Positions 10,602 to 23,607 of a stretch of 64,000 nt of DNA are shown here, in pieces. Made by a program: the position numbers and the translations under genes. How positions within the stretch are numbered: position 1 is the stretch's first letter; each line of letters opens with the position of its first letter. This DNA is from Tenebrio molitor (Eukaryota > Arthropoda > Insecta > Coleoptera > Tenebrionidae), in the NCBI RefSeq assembly GCF_963966145.1, contig NC_091048.1, forward strand, positions 13,826,001-13,890,000. Reading direction: 5' to 3'. The notes below the pieces were generated by a model. The model was given only the letters and a program-made list of their open reading frames with translations, did not search any database and was not told the DNA's origin.

Positions 10602-13600
10602 CACGACCTCCTAGATTAATAAGAGACTTTTGTCTCTTAACGGCCGCGTGAGTTTTTAGTACGAGGCCTTATTTCTGTTTTTGTGAGGGCGACACAATAC
10701 ATTGCATATTTGGTTGCCTACTATTCAATTTAACAATAATCAATTATGTTACAGTGCAATGTAAAACCAAATAAAAAACGCCGTTTTTGCATATTGAAAC
10801 AATGTATTGTAAAAAAAACTAATTAATAGGATGATTATTTTAATTTTAATAATTTTCTCTTTTTGGTATTAATATTGATTTTCTTAATTTTTTGTGCTTC
10901 TAAATTACAATAATTTTTTAATACTGCAGGCACTAATTTGGCTACTATAATGTTACATACCAACTTATTAATGACACTCGCATTGAAAAATTGGGTTATT
11001 ACAAAGGTAAGATACAAATACATTCTTTAAAATGAAGTCGACCTTGTTGGTTGGAAGATTAGGCAGAATTTTTACCATAATTTGAATGGCATATATTATT
11101 AAAGCTACAAATTTTTCGTTGGGGTAATTTAGTCTTCCACGATCTTGATTGTAAATAAGTTCCAACAAGGCATTTGTTTTTTCAAGAGAGGAGCTTCGTA
11201 AGAGGGATAAACATAAATCACAATTCACAGATTCTTGAACCTTCATAATTAAATATCCACATAGAAATGCTGTAGCTGCTGATTCTATATCACGTGAACT
11301 GACATCACATCTAAATGTAGTTAAATTTTCTAAATCTTCTACTATTTCGTCATTTAGAATTATGGCAATTTCATGATTATCATTATAGTCGGAATTAACG
11401 TCAAGCTTTACATTGCTGGTGTATTCAACTCCATTCATTGCGTTACTATTATTTATAGTTTTTATCAGACCACTTCTTAAAATTTGTCTGAGAGCATATT
11501 TAGCTGTTCTGCAATCTGTTAAATCATAACAACCACCACGAAGTCTGACGTTTGCAAATAATGATTCCACCGGATCCGAACTAAAACTTCTTGTCAAAAC
11601 GTAGAAAAAATCAAGATCGCCAATTAAATATTTAATACATAAACTTGTGCTTCTTGCAGTAAAAATTAATGCTTCAGCTGTTTCTTTGCTTAATCCCTTA
11701 ATTCCGAGATTTTCTGAACTGGACTGTATATCATTAATATATTGGATAAATTCTCCATTTAACCATGATAGTCGAGCATCGTTAATGTTGTTATAGGGAG
11801 CAGTATTAGCATCTCTCTGATGAATATGTTGGGTTTTATTGCTAACGTCGTGCAGCTGGAAAAATTTATAGGTAGTTTCCATATATTTCACAGTTGCAGT
11901 GCAATCCTTAAAATGAGCCAACTCTTCGCCACCATGGTCAGCAAGGTATACTAATGATGCAGTAACCCGTGGTGAAAATATTTGCACTGCTAAATATACT
12001 TTCATCTTTTCAAAATTGGATGGATAGAGATGTTTTCTGATTAAATATCTGACAGGCTTTGTTATTAGACCTTCTTGAATATCTGAGAGTTCTTTTAAAT
12101 AATTTGCGGAAATTTGTCCATCAGACGAAGCCATGTCATGATCTAAAAACAAATTCCGTGCGTTTTTGACTAGGTGGCAATAGTCAAAACTCAAAAAAAA
12201 CTTAAGTCCGGGATTGTATGGATGCGGGACTACATTTTCCAGTGTGCCATTTCCAAAATGCTTAAACAGTGCAACGTGGGATTTGTGATTATCCCCTACA
12301 ATTCTAATAACAAAAAACCCGCACTCACTAAGCATCTTCAACACTTCCAACGTTAGTTTATATAAATCCTTCCCAGTCAATTGCCTATGAAAAAAGTAGC
12401 TTGCGGGTATTATGTATTTTGTTGACAATCCATATATTACAAAACAAAGATGCTGATTAGCGATAACTGGCTTAGCTCCAATTTTATCCTGGGACTGATT
12501 TATTGTTTCTAAACCGAATATACGGTCCTCTGCTTTCGAATAAGATATGCTTTCTCTGACAGCCATATCGTCAACCACCAAAGAACAAACTTTTTCAGAA
12601 GCTCTCAAGGTTTTAATTTCACACATTAGTCTGTGTTTGATTAAGTTATCATTTTCTGTACCAAAGTATTTACTTAATGTTGATTTGCAGGGTAGTTTGA
12701 AAAGCAGATTTCTTGGAAACTCGTATCCTTTTGGGGAAGAATATCTCCACGCAATGCACTGGCGAATGGTTAATTCTGACCATCTTGGAACCTTCTTGCT
12801 ATAATTCTTAATTTGGTCCAAAATAAATATGGCTCCGGGATTCATATTAGCGGCATCAGTTTTAATTGTTTGCATACATTTCCAGTCTGAATTATTTTTG
12901 TCTTTTTCCACTCTTACTCTTACTTGTTCTTTGAGTCTGTTGTAGCGAATCTGCAACCGCTTCAATTTCTGTGCCAAACACAATTTTGTATAAAACAAGT
13001 CTTTTATAGTGTTAGACTTGATTGTCGTTTGAGTACCGATTTCACAAGAACATCCAAAGTTTTCCAAAATATTAGTTGCTATGTTCATATCATCATTTGA
13101 AGACTAAAATTGTATTAACATAAAATTTGGTTTTCTTATGATGATAAATATACCTTAAATATAGAAGGTATCGCTCCTGTAACTAACATTCGCCGCTTCG
13201 TGGTCGAACGAAAATCATTAGGCTTAAAGTGCTCACTACATACGAGTGAATATTCCTTTAAATTGGGAATATCTAAACATATATCAGTGCAACAATGTTA
13301 ATACCTATACTTGTATATGAAGATAATTACACCTTACCAGTATAATTAATCAATGTTTGTTTCCATTTTAAATTCAAACTCAAATTTGCGGGAAAGCCAT
13401 GATACGAAATGTTGTTCAAATTATGTGAATTGCAATTATTTACACAACATTTCCTTATTTCAGACATATTTTAGCAGTTTACGAGAAAAATATTTGTCAA
13501 TGAAACACGCAGAATGAAACAGTGACAATTAAAGTGTTGGTGACATTATTTTGTCATTCGTGTCATCAATCCTTTTTAACACCCGTCTCCTGTGATGTTT

Positions 13601-13744
13601 AAATTACTACCGCGAATTTTCAAAAATTTACAAAACGGATCAATAGAGGGAGTTAGTATAGAAAAAGCTAGAAAAAACAGACATTTCATGAACTCACGCA
13701 GCCGTATAAGAGACAAAAGTCTCTTTCTAATCTAGGAAGCCGTG
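10602..13744 (-). mobile_element. Complete P element (3143 bp) with 8-bp target duplication
   Basis: Terminal inverted repeats of about 55 bp start CACGACCTCCTAGATTA at 10602 and mirror as TAATCTAGGAAGCCGTG ending at 13744. Each contains an internal palindrome AAGAGACTTTTGTCTCTT. Both sides are flanked by ATATGAAT (10594-10601 and 13745-13752), the 8-bp duplication expected of the P superfamily. The single gene inside is uninterrupted. The flanking repeat also exists without insertion at 9345-9386. Length is close to the classic Drosophila P element (about 2.9 kb). Everything needed for autonomous movement appears present, so the insertion looks recent. Confidence 0.9.
10968..13467 (-). CDS. 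P-element transposase with THAP domain, 3 exons, intact
   Basis: Exons on minus: 13467-13338, 13272-13154 and 13103-10968, giving 794 codons with no stop. The splice sites are GT-AG and the phases agree. Exon 1 starts MSEIRKCCVNNC, with the first THAP zinc ligands and the Trp segment LKWKQTL. Exon 2 supplies VCSEHFKPNDF and the closing AIPSIF motif, completing a C2CH THAP finger. Exon 3 begins with a coiled, basic segment and then the P transposase body (VCSLVVDDMAVRES, FSFDYCHLVKNARN-like core, SSDPVESLFANVRLRGG). The enzyme is a GTP-dependent cut-and-paste transposase with an RNase H-like core. Domain assignments come from family knowledge; the exon model is mine and rests on splice consensus and reading frame. 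Confidence 0.85.
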
Positions 13745-13929
13745 ATATGAATGAAGTTGGTCATGCCACAAGCCAAGAGATGGCGCAAATTTGGGGAAAG
13801 ATTTAAACTTTTGAAATCAAACTTGTCTCAATTCATTTCATTTACTTTCATGTCACGAAGTATTGTTGTCAAGTCTTTTCTAAAGATTTAAATACGACAA
13901 TTCGTGTTCGTGGCTAAAACTGTAATACT

Positions 13930-14575
13930 ATGAAGCTTTGTAGTGTTCAAAAGTGCCAGCACCCGCCACAGGTTCTCCAATCCTTATCCAATGTTTATCT
14001 CTTCGAAATCGATCAAATGAAAGTTTACAATGGATATACGGTTTGTGCATCCATATTTCAGACTTTCCGATTACGACACGAACAATAGAGGGAAAATACG
14101 GCTATACCTAGCTTACAAATTCCAATGGGTAAAGTAAAAACTATCTAGAATCAAAATTCTATAATAATCATCTTCAAACTTTTTAGAAAATGAGGATGAT
14201 CCAACCAAGATTATTATTCATGGGAATTACGAAAAAAGAATTCCCAAATTGACCTCCCACATCACCAATTCCTTACCAGATATCCGGTGACCAAATACAT
14301 TTTCAAACTTCAAAAGAAAGTAACCTGTTTTCTGTTGAAAAAATCAAATGCCGTGTGAAATTATTCTCAAAATTTGAAATGAAGTTAAAAGGTAAAGTTT
14401 TGGGGGATGATGCAATACATTTTTGTTTGGCACAATCGAAAAAAAGAGACGTTAAACCAAAAGGGCGCAAATACACTACAGAAAATAAAATCTTGGCATT
14501 GGCGTTTTACAAACAATCTAGGAGAGCTTATTCAAAATTAAGAGAATTTTTTGCACTTCCTACGCTGTAGAAATG
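13930..14575 (+). pseudogene. Second P-like element remnant, opposite strand
   Basis: A plus-strand ATG at 13930 opens MKLCSVQKCQHP, resembling THAP N-termini. After an interrupted stretch, 14355-14570 encodes FLAQSKK-like residues then KGRKYTTENKILALAFYKQS and SKLREFFALP. This matches the segment after the THAP domain in P transposases and THAP9. Stops and lack of the catalytic body show it is dead. It points away from the complete P element next to it, so it is not a piece of that element. Confidence 0.55.
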
Positions 14576-14579
14576 TATA

Positions 14580-15612
14580 AGATGTTGAAAATAAAAAAAT
14601 ATTAAAATAAACCTGTTTTTTATTATCTTTTTTAAATTATTAAATAATAAAAATAAAGTAATAATGGAAAACATCCAGTAAGCTATGGAATATTGCACCG
14701 TCCACAACTCAACAGATGACGCCACATTTGCTGCTCAAAAAAAAAATCAAGGGACTTTGCATTCTATTTGTCTTTATTTTATCTATGGCATTAAAAAATT
14801 AAGTTTTAGAAACAGTAATTGGTTAAATTCAACTTGTAACGCGGGTAACATACATATTGGGAACTTGTATGTTTGGTTACCTAACAAAATAGGGTACACC
14901 TTCAAAAAACACATTGGGTCGTATGATTTCCCATTCATTAAGCCTTTCATTAGCTAAATAATTGATTAGACAAAGTGAGAGTATATGCCAAGTACTATGT
15001 TAGACAGAGACAAAACAATTTGACGACGTTCTTTAACTTTAACGAAAGGGAGATCATACGGCCCATTATTTATAGTCCATAAATAAATATCTTTCACATT
15101 TTCACTGGCCTCCTCGAGCACAAACACCACGAGGCGGGGGCCGCCACTGCTGAAGCTGATAATTGAAACGTGAGCAGTAATTAAATGTTGTTGTTTTATT
15201 CGATTCTATTTATAATTCAAACTTTTGTTTAATTGAATTATTAGCGTAGGTAGGTACGTTATAAAAAAAAATACATTCATCAATCATACAATTTCATGTA
15301 ATGTATTAATACAGCTGGTGTCTGAATAACGCTCATGTGACACCAGCCTTATTGAAGTTTACACGTTTTGACCGTGTTCTAAATGGGATGGTTAATGTTT
15401 CCGTGCTATTTAAAATTCACCATAAAATGGTCGTTGTTTATTTTACTAGGGGTATCGCAACTTTGATAAGCCATACGCATCTCGATGAAAACATTCTTAT
15501 CAATAAGTGTCACGTCATGACGTAATTTAATGGCATGCGTTTATCTTTGTGTTAAAGCGGATTTTGTAATTAGTGATTGTACTGTCGTGATCGTAGTTAC
15601 ATCTCTCCTAGT
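14580..15612. other. Gene-free 5' flank of XDH with a solo hAT-like end
   Basis: No gene supported. 15135-15149 carries a GGGGGCCGCCACTG end like that of the hAT-like element at 6519-8669. CCGTCCACAA at 14700 recurs at 9332. The last few hundred bases are the presumed 5' UTR and promoter of XDH; no clear TATA box was seen. Confidence 0.4.
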
Positions 15613-18600
15613 ATGATTAGTAACAACGTTTTGGTGTTTTTTGTTAATGGTAAAAAGGTAAGAGTCGTTAGTCCTTGGTCATCGCATTTTGCAAACATGA
15701 AATAGGAATCGGATAAATCAATTCGATAACAATTACTACTTCAACTTGGTTAATTATGCATTGTACTTAGGCAACCAGTGTTACATGCACAATTAAAATA
15801 ATAATTCAACTTTCAAAATAGTATTTGTTACGTTACACGAAAACAATAATATCAAATTAAAAAGAATACATAAAATCAAACCTTCTTTGCGAAATGTTAG
15901 ATATATTCGCTCGAAGATTAATATGAAAGTAGGGGAAGGTGGGGTAAGATGACGAGATTAACAAAAAATTAAGTTTTGGCCAAGAAAACGTTAATATAAT
16001 TAATTAAAAAGACAGTAACATGTTACGTTGATATATTACTCTTAAATTCCACATGATTTTAAAGTAAACATAAGTTTCAATATTACTCAAAATGAATATA
16101 AACAAAAAATTGTATTTTAGTCATCTTACCCCATAGTGCGGGTAAGATGACGAACATAATGGACTAAGTTGGAGCCTTCATACATAAATCAGAAACAAAC
16201 TCTCCTTTGCCACCATGATTGAAGCAGTCTTCCTGACACCATTTTTTTTTCGCTTACTTTGAATAGGACGATTAATAGTTGATAAGGGCTTAATTTCCCA
16301 AAGTGAGGTGATTTTGAGTTTAAGCCGCTAGGGCCTGCTTCTTGAGGAAAATGAAAATAGTTTGCACTTTATAGATGGAAGTGTTGCAACTCTTGAAGAT
16401 GATGAAGATGCTTCGTCATTATTATTATTAAATAAAATAATGTATTTAGAGATTCGTCATCTTACCCCCGTAATGTTACCCAACCTCACGTTATGGAAGT
16501 TTTTCAAATTTACAGGGTGTTTCTGAAATACGTGTGTTACTTTTAACCAGTAAAAGAAATCACCAATTTATAAAACTTTTCTCTATAACATTTTGTAAAA
16601 TTCGTAAAAGTATTCCAAGATTTTTTGCCCCCCAATTTTTACCAAACGAGTCGTTTTGTGTGATTAACTAGTTTCTATTTTTTGTAACCATGAGAATCTA
16701 AATTTTCATTATTTATTTTTTTCTATAACAATGGAACTTTTTAACAAAGCTCTGTTTCTATCACAACAGAAAATTTTCGCCCTTACCCGTAGGCGGGTAT
16801 ACAGTTTCATGGTTAATTTATTCCAAATTTTAAATCAATTTGTATTGCTTTTTCGTAAAAATGTTATAGAGAAAAGTTCCATGATTTGGCGCGTCCTTCC
16901 ACTGGTTAAAATTAACACACGTATTTCAGAAACACCCTGTATATAAAAACCATTCAAAGATTTATACAATTTAAACAGAATACGTTTTTGTCACTGATAT
17001 TATGTAACCTACAACAGAAATCAAATTGTTTTTACTTGTGATTTTCCAATAAAAAAAATACCAAACACAGAGTAAATTTTATAATGAAACATACAGTTCT
17101 AAAGAACGGCTTCTAAATAAATAAATGCGAACTGTATCAGAATCTTACCGGCTGATATTAAATCACCTACAAACCTCTAGTTGGGAGTGTAAAAAAATGT
17201 TTTTAAATTTGTAATGGTTTATCTGTAGTAATCATTCGTCATCTTACCTCGTTCGTCATCTTACCCCAACTTCCCCTACATATGTATATAATTATGTAAG
17301 AATAGGTCATTAATACCTACAATTTTTTTAAATCTAATTTATCTTTGTTAATGATTTAAATATATGTACCTAAATATATTTCTTGTTACTAGGTGAGCGA
17401 CAATGAAGTTGACCCTGAGTGGACACTTCTTTATTATTTAAGAAATAAACGTATCCTTTTTTAAATCGCGAATTTTAACCATAAAGAAAAGTCAAGGTTA
17501 AAATAAAGCTTCTAATTGGAATTACATATTGATTTATATTTATCTTTATAATATTCCCCCAAGCGAAGATGCCATTGTGTATTAATACATATATGTGCTA
17601 AAAATTGGAATCTTGAAGCTAATGATAATGAAATTTATTTTCTAACTTATTTTTTTAAATAACTAGAGGTAATAATTCTCTTTTTACAAAGTTTTTTTTG
17701 TTACTTATTTTAGCAGAAATAATACCTAATAAGTAAAGTTCGAATTCTATGCAAATTGCATATTTGTTTCTATGACGTATATAGACAAAATTTTGGATTT
17801 TCTGAGCGTATTAACAAATTTTGAATGAAATTACGTCATTTTGAAAATGCATATTTTGCATATTTTAAGCGCCTTGAGCATATTTTGGGAAAAATGCATA
17901 TTAGTGCATATTTTTCCAATTTTCCAGATTTTTTTTTGTTAAAAGTATGGAATAAATTCGTTAAAATTCACAAAAATTTTTTAAATCTTTGGACCGGTCA
18001 ATTTTAGTTTATACATATTTTAATACCAAACAAAATTCCAAGGAGATTTGTTTTCGAGTGATGACGTCATCGGCATTTTTCTTAATAGAAACCCCCTATT
18101 TTTTTTTAAATTCTGATAGCCCTTTTAATTGTCTATCTAAACGACAGAATAAAAAATAAATTTTATAACGCACAAAAACAAGTCAAATACCGTTACTAAG
18201 TACTTAAAATTAAGGAATTAAATGTTCGAATTGCCATCCCCCAGCTTGTTGTCTATGAAGGAATTCCTCCTGCTTTAGTTTTATCTAGTTTTATCACCGC
18301 ACCCAATCAAAATTAAAATTTCTATAGGTTGTGTTTCTGTTAAATGAGCCCTTTTTGAAAACGTTTTGTAAAACAAATAACACAAACGATTGAAATTGGC
18401 AGTACTATTTGACTGTTTGATTTATATACTTGATTTTTGACTTGTTTTTGTTCGTTACAAAATTTATTTTTTCCAATTTTTTTTTCTCAAAAATTTCCTT
18501 ATCTAAGATAACAAAATTTTTATACTGTCGTTTAGAGAATTAAAAGGGCTATCAGAATCAAGAAAAAAAATACGGGGTTTCCATAAAAAAAAAACATCGA

Positions 18601-21600
18601 TGACGTCATCAGCATCACTCGAAAATAAATTACTGCTTGGAATTTTATTTGGTTTTAAAATATGTATTTTTATAAACTAAAATTGACCCGTCCAAAGATT
18701 TTTTTGAAATAAAGTTTGTTTACTTTTTAATGAATTTATTCCATACTTTTGCCGCTCACTGTATATTAATAAATTTTGAATAAATAGATTAATTCTGTGA
18801 AATTTGTCTTTTTTTTTATAAAAGCATGTTTTTTGCATATTTGTGCATATTTCACTGCATTTTTAGCTAAAAACGTGTATATATATGCGCATATTTTCTT
18901 CATTTTTTAGTGCATATAATCCGAGCTTTACTAATAAGATAACTAGTTATTTTTAGAAAGAATGTAAAAACAATTACTTCAATTAACTACTGCTCCTGAA
19001 CGAATTTAAATGATAACGTAATCAACAACAGTGTGTGATCTTTTAAAAGACAAGATAATTGCGCATTTTGTTTTTGAAATGTTTTTTTCTTAATATTGTT
19101 AAAAACTGTACAAGAACGTATTTATAAAATTCTGTATGTGTATACAAAATTTCTTTGTCGTATATAATTTAAATTTTTCCTTAATTACATTACAAAGTCC
19201 GATTGTGTGGTACGAAATTAGGTTGTGGTGAAGGAGGATGTGGTGCTTGTACTGTGATGATCTCAAAATATGATAGAACAACCAATAAAGTCATGTATCC
19301 TTTTCTATTAGCAACATCTTTACTTTTTTATTGTATTGTTACCTTAGTTAAAACAGTCATTTGCCAGTTAACGCATGTTTAGCTCCAGTATGTTCTATGC
19401 ATGGATTAGCAGTAACAACCGTCGAAGGAATCGGTTCAACCAAAACTAAACTACACCCAGTTCAAGAACGGATAGCAAAATCACACGGCTCACAGTGCGG
19501 TTTCTGTACCCCAGGAATTGTAATGTCGATGTACACCCTTTTGCGAAATTCTCCTAAACCAACAATGAATGAAATGGAGGTCGCTTTTCAAGGAAACTTA
19601 TGTCGTTGTACCGGTTACAGACCGATCATAGAAGGATATAAAACGTTTACTGAAGAATGGGAACTAATACAGAACAGCAACAAGATAAACGGACAACAAA
19701 TGAATGGGTGTGCTATGGGTGACAAATGCTGTAAATTGCAAAATGATGTAGTTAAAGACTCGGAAGAAGTTTTATTCAAAGCCAGTGAGTTTACTCCGTA
19801 TGATGTATCACAAGAACCGATTTTTCCCCCAGAACTAAAACTCACAGACGAATACGATCGTCAATATCTTGTGGTAAAGGGAAATAACGTCACTTGGTAC
19901 AGACCAACTAAATTATCAGAATTATTAGATCTTAAACAAGAATTTCCCAATGCGAAAGTGGTTGTAGGAAATACTGAAATTGGAGTGGAGACTAAATTTA
20001 AACATATGGTGTATCCTATTATAGTACAACCGACACTTGTACCAGAAATGGTAGCGATGAGTAGTAACGAGAAAGGAGTGAGAATTGGAGCTTCGGTCAC
20101 TCTTATAGAGGTGGAAAATTATTTGAAAAATGAAATTCGACAACAACCAGAAGAAAAAACAAGAATTTTTAAAGCTATTATCAACATGCTAAATTGGTTT
20201 GCTGGCAAACAAATTAGAAGTGTGGGTGCAATTGGAAGTAATATAATGACCGGCAGTCCAATTTCTGATATGATACCGATTTTAATGGCCAACGAAGTTG
20301 TACTTGAATTAGAGAATAAAAACAATGGGACACGTGAGGTACTTTTAGATGAACATTTCTTTACTGGATATAGAAAAACTGTAGTCAAACCTGAAGAAAT
20401 TCTGTTGGCAATTCACATTCCCTATACCAATCCAGATCGGTATTGTTACGCTTATAAACAAGCACGAAGACGCGAAGATGATATCGCTATTGTAAATGCG
20501 GCCATAAATGTAACATTTGAACCTAAAAGTGATATTATATCGGACATAAACCTGGGTTTCGGTGGTATGTCTTTCAAGACTGTTACAGCTCCAAAAACCA
20601 GATTAAAATTAAAGGGATTACCTTGGAATCGAAATACTTTGGAAATAGCGTTCACTTCCCTGCAAAATGACCTACCCTTAGATCCAGGAGCGCCTGGTGG
20701 AATGATTCAGTATAGAAAATCACTAACCTTGAGCTTATTCTTCAAAGCCTTTCTGGCTATTTCAGCGGATTTGCAAAAATACGTCCCTCACATTAAAATT
20801 GACAAAAGAGAACTCAGCGGAATGGAAGGTTTTCATTCTAAAAAGTACAAGAGCTCGCAATATTTCAGCGTTGTACCACAAACACAAGAAAAACGTGACG
20901 CACTTCAACGCCCCATCGTCCACATGTCCGCCTATAAACAAGCGACAGGCGAAGCAGTATACTGTGACGACATCCCATTTTTTGAAAATGAGCTTTATTT
21001 GGCTTATGTGACGAGTACTAAAGCACACGCTAAAATCCTCTCGATTGATCCTTCGGAAGCTTTAGCGATGGAAGGTGTTTATAACTTTGTTTCTGCTAAA
21101 GATATCGATGAAAAGCATAATTTATTTGGTTCCATTGTTCACGATGAAAAAGTGTTTTACAATGATAAGGTCACAAGTCAAGGACAAATTATTGGAGGCA
21201 TTGTAGCTGTTGATCAAAACACCGCTCAAAAAGCAGCGCGGAGAGTTAAAATTCAATACGAAGAAATCCATCCAGTAGTGATTACGATTCCAGATGCTAT
21301 CAAATACAATTCGTTTTTTGGAAATCCGCATAAGATTATCAAAAAAGGAGACATTGACAAAACTTTGAAAGAAGCACCTCATGTTCTCGAAGGTGAATGC
21401 CAAATGGGTGGTCAAGAACATTTTTATTTGGAAACCCAATGTGTTGTCGCTGTTCCTAAAAAAGAAGACAATGAAATTGAGCTTTATTCATCCACTCAAA
21501 ACCCTTCTGAAGTAGCTGTAAGTTAGTTTTGACATAACAAATGAGACAAAAACGTAAACCATGTTAATCTGTTAGGCGATGCTAGCTGAAGTTTTGGGCA

Positions 21601-23448
21601 TACAGCAGAATAAAATTGCTGTCAGAGTAAAAAGACTAGGAGGCGGTTTCGGAGGTAAGGAATCAAAAGCAATGATAGTAGCAGTGCCTGTAGCTGTTGC
21701 TGCGGTTAAACTGAATCGTCCTGTGAGGTGTATGTTGGATCGAGATGAAGATATTGTGATGACAGGAGGTCGCCACCCTTTCATGATGAAGTATAAAGTC
21801 GCGTTTGATGATCAGGGTAAAATTTTGGGAATTCACATTAAAATATATAACAACTGTGGTTATTCGGTTGATTTGTCACCTTCAGTAAGTGTACTAAAAG
21901 CATTTTGCCGTTTATTGGAGTCACGCTTGCAGGTTTTGGAACGAGCCATGACACATTTTGAAAATTCCTACAGAATTCCCGTTGTTCATGTTGAAGGTTA
22001 CTTATGTAAGACCAATCTTCCATCAAACACGGCATTCAGGGGGTTCGGAGGACCACAAGGTATGTTTGCCGCGGAGTGCATACTTCAAGACATAGCCGAT
22101 TATCTCAAGAAAGATCCCATTGTACTGAGCGAACTCAATTTGTACAAAGAAGGCGACATAACACACTACAACCAAAAACTAATAAATTGCACAATCGACA
22201 AATGTTGGAATGAGTGTATGCAATCCTCTAGCTATTACCAAAAACGAAAAGAAGTGGAGAGATTTAACACAGAAAATCGTTTCAAGAAACGTGGTTTGAG
22301 CGTGCTTCCCACCAAATATGGCATAGCTTTTACGGCACCACATCTGAACCAAGCAGGAGCACTAATCTTGGTCTACAATGATGGTTCCGTTTTACTGTCA
22401 CATGGTGGGATCGAAATGGGACAAGGCCTCTATACTAAGATGATACAAGTTGCCTCCAGAAGTTTGGAAATTCCCGTTGAAAAAATACACACAGTCGAAA
22501 CTTCAACCGATAAAGTTCCAAATACATCTCCAACTGCTGCCAGTTCTGGTTCGGATTTGAACGGTATGGCAGTAATGGAAGCTTGCAATGTCATTAAAGA
22601 AAGGCTAAGGCCATACAAAGAAGCAAATCCTAAAGGAACATGGGAGGAGTGGGTAAAGAAAGCTTACTTTGACAGAGTGAGTTTGAGTGCGACCGGTTTT
22701 CATCGAACGCCGGATGTAGGATACGACTGGGAAACTGGGAAGGGTAACATGTTTAATTATTACACTTACGGCGCGGCTTGTTGCGAAGTTGAGATCGACA
22801 CTCTGACTGGTGATCACGAGGTCCGTACAATCGACATTGTTATGGATCTTGGTATGTACCATTTTGACAACAACACTCGATTAACACATCTTTTTTAATC
22901 AGGTGAAAGCTTGAACCCTGCAATAGACATAGGCCAAATTGAAGGTGCCTTCATGCAAGGATACGGTCTCTTTGTCCTGGAGGAGTTAGTGTATTCACCG
23001 ACGGGAACTAACTATACTAGAGGACCTGGCACTTACAAATTGCCAGGATTCGGCGACATTCCTGGAGAATTTAACGTATCCTTGCTGAAAGGAGTGTCTA
23101 ATCCGAGAGCCGTTTATTCTTCGAAGGTTCGAACATATTTTAGGAAAACTAAATGTATTACACAACACATTTTTAGGCTGTTGGAGAGCCACCTCTTTTC
23201 TTAGGTTGTGCAGTTTTCTTTGCTCTTAAGGATGCTATAAAAGCGGCCAGGAAAGAAAATGGTTATGACCCAATTAATTTCAAATTAGATTCGCCTGCAA
23301 CGTCTGCAAGAATTCGCATGGCTTGTCAAGACAACATTACCTCAAAGGTATTTACTTCACTAAAATCATGAAATTATTATTACTATTATTATTTTAGCTT
23401 AAGGAACCAGAACCAGGAAGTTTTACACCTTGGAATGTATATGTTTAA
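15613..23448 (+). CDS. XDH: Xanthine dehydrogenase (rosy orthologue), 8 exons
   Basis: Catalyses hypoxanthine to xanthine to uric acid, with electrons passing Mo, 2Fe-2S, FAD, NAD+; cytosolic. Exons: 15613-15657, 17393-17450, 19198-19294, 19357-21517, 21576-22851, 22903-23126, 23177-23347, 23398-23448. All junctions are GT-AG and in phase, giving about 1360 aa (usual 1330-1350). The first 2Fe-2S cluster is CGTKLGCGEGGCGACT and the second is CGFCTPGIVMSMYT with CRCTGYRP. The FAD segment has RSVGAIGSNIMTGSPISD. The molybdenum domain has GGGFGGKES, FRGFGGPQ and catalytic VGEPPLFLG. Glu in GGKES and Arg in FRGFGG indicate xanthine dehydrogenase rather than aldehyde oxidase. Introns 1 and 2 are swollen by repeats; the others are 50-62 bp. 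The start follows the MISNNVLVFFVNGKK N-terminus typical of the family. Confidence 0.93.
15931..17279. mobile_element. 1.35-kb TIR element filling XDH intron 1
   Basis: Inverted ends AGGGGAAGGTGGGGTAAGAT and its mirror at 17253-17279. The GGGTAAGATGACGA motif recurs internally near 16120-16150, 16450 and 17238. No transposase frame. It makes up most of the 1735-bp intron 1 of XDH and itself contains the 427-bp MITE at 16513-16939. Confidence 0.75.
16513..16939. mobile_element. 427-bp MITE nested in the intron-1 element
   Basis: Inverted ends CAGGGTGTTTCTGAAATACG with TA at 16511-16512 and 16940-16941. A second inner inverted match, TTTTTCTCTATAACATT type, lies near 16580 and 16860. No recognised ORF. 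Confidence 0.8.
17938..18756. mobile_element. Foldback element in XDH intron 2
   Basis: Long imperfect inverted arms, roughly 17938-18145 and 18520-18756. Shared blocks include AAAGTATGGAATAAATTC, TTTCGAGTGATGACGTCATC and AAAAGGGCTATCAGAAT with their reverse complements. The right end reads GCCGCTCACTGTATA. A related half-copy lies at 62265-62511. The surrounding intron is otherwise AT-rich, with GCATATTTT-type repeats at 17840-17910 and 18830-18915. Confidence 0.7.
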
Positions 23449-23607
23449 AAATTTTGTGTTTGATACGTTTTGAAATACATATAAATACCGGGTGTTGGTT
23501 CGTATTTTTTAAATGTTTATAAAATTTATTTTATTCGCTTTAATATTTTTGTAACAAACAGGTGTCACTTGTAAATTAAAGACTTTAAAGTTAAGAAAAT
23601 TACATTT

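Noticed and set aside
10602..13744. The AAGAGACTTTTGTCTCTT palindrome in the P TIRs as a member of the CGAG hairpin class
   Set aside because: It is a perfect simple palindrome without CGAG steps and is explained as part of the P terminal repeats.
19361..22898. The two long frames at 19361-21526 and 21579-22898 as separate genes
   Set aside because: They are exons 4 and 5 of one XDH gene; splice consensus and phase connect them and the protein order matches the family.
15613..23448. Aldehyde oxidase instead of xanthine dehydrogenase
   Set aside because: Glu in GGGFGGKES and Arg in FRGFGGPQ at the molybdenum site, plus overall length, favour XDH.
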